64,000 nt of DNA from contig CM034593.1 in assembly GCA_020091685.1 (NCBI GenBank), positions 44,703,733 to 44,767,732 on the forward strand, read 5' to 3'. A model generated the notes under the pieces. That model was not told the DNA's origin, searched no databases, and saw only the letters and a program-made list of their open reading frames with translations. The stretch is from Lutjanus erythropterus. Taxonomy: Eukaryota; Chordata; Actinopteri; Lutjaniformes; Lutjanidae. Shown one piece after another: positions 62,218-64,000 of this stretch (position 1 is the stretch's first letter; every line of letters starts with the position of its first letter). The position numbers and the translations under genes were made by a program.

Positions 62218-62252
<35 letters not shown>
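62211..62252. repeat. (CG)/(CA) microsatellite
   Basis: A cgcacgcacacgcacaca start followed by a perfect CA run to 62252. Confidence 0.96.
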
Positions 62253-62256
<4 letters not shown>

Positions 62257-62316
62257 CCAGGAAATGTTGTTTTAATGTCACTTCTCAGGTACTGACTTCC
62301 TGTCTTCAAACTGCAC

Positions 62317-63426
62317 ACTGAGAAATAAAGATGCTTCCCAGAACCATGAAGCGTTCTTCAGCTGGTCGCCATGAGGAAAACCCTTTTTGCTTCCAGGTAG
62401 AACCTTTTATAAAGGTTCCACTTGGAACTGTTTCAAAGGGTTCTGCTGAGAACCAAATGTAAAGGGTTATACTGTATATAGAACCATCTGTGAAAGGTTC
62501 TACAGAGAACCCATCTGCAGTGCATTTCTTTGACCCAGAACCCTCTGTGGAGGTTTTATCCAGAACCTTTACACTTTCTAAGGGTGCAAACAAGAACCCA
62601 CCCAGAAGGTTCTGATGAAAACCTTTTTATATTCCAAGGATTTTATATAGAACCCATTCAGGGGGGTCTACAAACCTCTTTCTATTCCAAGGTTTTCTAT
62701 ATCTTAGGTTTTCTGAATCTTAGTAGAACCCACTTAGTGGGTTCTACTAAGATTCTTTTTATATTCCATGGGTTCTATCAAGAATACACCCAGGGGGCTC
62801 TAGTGAAAACCTTCATATATTCCAAGGGTTTTATGTAGAACCCACTCAGGAGGTTCTACAGAGAACCTTTTTATATTTCAAGGATTTTTATCAAGAACAC
62901 ACCTAGGGGGTTCTATTGAGAGCCTTCTTATATACCCAGGTTTTATGTAGAACCCAGCCAAAGGACTCTACCAAGAATCTTTTTTACATCCCAAAGGTGT
63001 TATCTAGAGCCCACTCAGGGGGTTCTAAAGAGAACCTTTTTATATTCCAAGGTTTTCACATAGAACAGTCTCAGGGGGTCCTACGGGGAACCTTTTAATA
63101 TTCAAGGGTTTTTATCCAGAACCCATTCTGGAGGCTCTACTACTAACCTTTTCATAGCCCAAGGTTTTTATCTAGAACCCACCCAGGGTGTTCTACCGAG
63201 CACAATTTTATATTATGGTACAACAAACCCCAGACAAACCCTTGATAAAAGAGTTCTTCAAGGACTGTTGAAATCTTCTGCAAAGGGTTCTCTGAATTAA
63301 ACGAGTTCTTTATGGAACTCTTAGACTTCTTGACAAACGCTCTCTTCAAAAAAAGGTTCTTCAGAGGCAAATGGTTCTGTATAGAACCTCAGACCTTAAA
63401 GAAAAACCCTTCTTTTTAAGAGTGTA
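62317..63426. mobile_element. AGAACC-rich element with internal tandem amplification
   Basis: The right end ttctttttaagagtg and the left end cactgagaaataaag(atgcttcc) are diverged inverse copies of a fish terminus recalled as CACTCTTAAAAATAAAGG. Between about 62600 and 63200 a unit of 55-61 bp repeats roughly ten times: gaaccttttta-tattccaagg, ttttatgtagaaccca, ctcagggggttcta. Each unit contains ggttcta...agaacc, able to fold as a small hairpin. Long open frames here come only from repeat periodicity. Confidence 0.7.
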
Positions 63427-64000
63427 AATTCCATCACCTGAGCCCAGTCTTCTTCGTTCCTTTAGTGAACCTGCGATTAATTGCAAAAATTTCCATTCAG
63501 GATTCCATTCAGGTTTTATCAGCCTCTGACGGAAAACGCTGTTTGCTTGCTTAAGAACGCCGGGGCTTCAAATTAGTGCTGCAGCTTAAGACGCTGCCTG
63601 AAGCAGAAACTGAGCAGCAGAGGAAATGTTTGACTAACATGCTCTGTGGAAGCTGTGATCTGCCATGAGTCTGAGGCTGGACGTCGCTCACAATAAGCAC
63701 AGATCTATTTGACACAGTGGATGAATTCCACACTGAGAGGCTGTCTGAGATGAGATAGTGAGCGGTGTGAAGAGTTTGCATCTTCACTGGTTTTGTTTTT
63801 GTTGCTTCTTCGCCCCAAAACCACCAGCCGTGTTCCCATTTCATATCCTCTTCATCGTTATCATCGACTTCATCAGTCTCACAGGGATGTCGGCACGCTG
63901 CTGCTGCTGCTGCGGCAAGAACGTCTTGTCAAGAATCCTGTTTGACTTAATTTTCTGGTTGCTGGCAAGGTTTTCTTCTTTTCTTCCTTAAGTGCTTACC

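Noticed and set aside
61972..62321. Frames with Thr-His and Cys-Val runs
   Set aside because: Translations of the GT and CA microsatellites at 61998 and 62211.
62530..63098. Plus-strand frames with repeated FIFQGF-like peptides that look like a repeat protein
   Set aside because: The periodicity comes from the 55-61-bp AGAACC tandem unit inside a TIR element. The frame is broken elsewhere in the array and no start context or splice sites are seen.
63758..63991. Hydrophobic plus-strand frame with a Cys run near the window end
   Set aside because: The Cys run comes from a short TGC triplet repeat, and the rest has no family resemblance. A partial exon cannot be excluded, but nothing supports it.

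Overview
The window looks like a gene-poor, repeat-rich piece of a teleost (probably percomorph) fish chromosome. It is AT-rich, has many long CA/GT microsatellites, and is crowded with small terminal-inverted-repeat DNA transposons of fish type (hAT-like ends such as TAGGGCTGGGC, TTAAAGGTCCAGTGT-type ends, TTAAAGGGACAGTTCACC-type ends). It also holds a decayed LINE, a degenerate tRNA-derived SINE and several minisatellites. Repeat family recognition rests on recalled teleost consensus sequences and was not checked against a database.

Only one protein-coding exon can be supported: an 83-bp minus-strand exon at 12351-12433. It encodes the second half of the first C1 (diacylglycerol/phorbol-ester binding, zinc-binding) domain of a conventional protein kinase C. 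Its residues ending KGPDTD fit the alpha isoform (prkca) better than beta or gamma. It has a consensus donor (GAC|gtaagt) and a strong polypyrimidine tract before the acceptor. On this reading nearly the whole window is intron: more than 51 kb upstream of the exon (higher coordinates) and more than 12 kb downstream (lower coordinates). No other prkca exon was found.

Layout. 1-12350: edge-truncated hAT element, LINE relic (640-2478, minus), small TIR elements, a (TG)32 microsatellite, a SINE, and a TIR element with internal tandem units (9123-10070). 12351-12433: prkca exon. 13-25 kb: MITE copies, an inverted pair of one TIR family (16.7 and 18.1-18.7 kb), a hAT-type cluster at 21.8-24.1 kb carrying a fossil RecQ-like helicase fragment, and a perfect 50-bp tandem duplication (25.3 kb). 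27-36 kb: a fish repeat with an 83-bp hAT insertion flanked by a perfect 8-bp duplication, a 468-bp TTAA-type MITE, a hammerhead-ribozyme-like motif next to a 29-bp-arm hairpin (31.77-31.88 kb), and two arrays of one 45-bp minisatellite. 40-54 kb: hAT elements with clear target-site duplications, a 1.24-kb TTAA element, a second helicase fossil (50.0 kb), and a repeat with a hAT insertion whose empty-site paralogue lies at 13.8 kb. 55-64 kb: a mosaic of repeated modules, microsatellites, and a 1.1-kb AGAACC-rich element with internal tandem amplification.

The most interesting items are the hammerhead-like motif with its adjoining hairpin, the two complementary RecQ-like helicase fossils, and the empty-site/filled-site pair. 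None is likely to be a functional gene system. They read as transposon archaeology inside a very large kinase intron.
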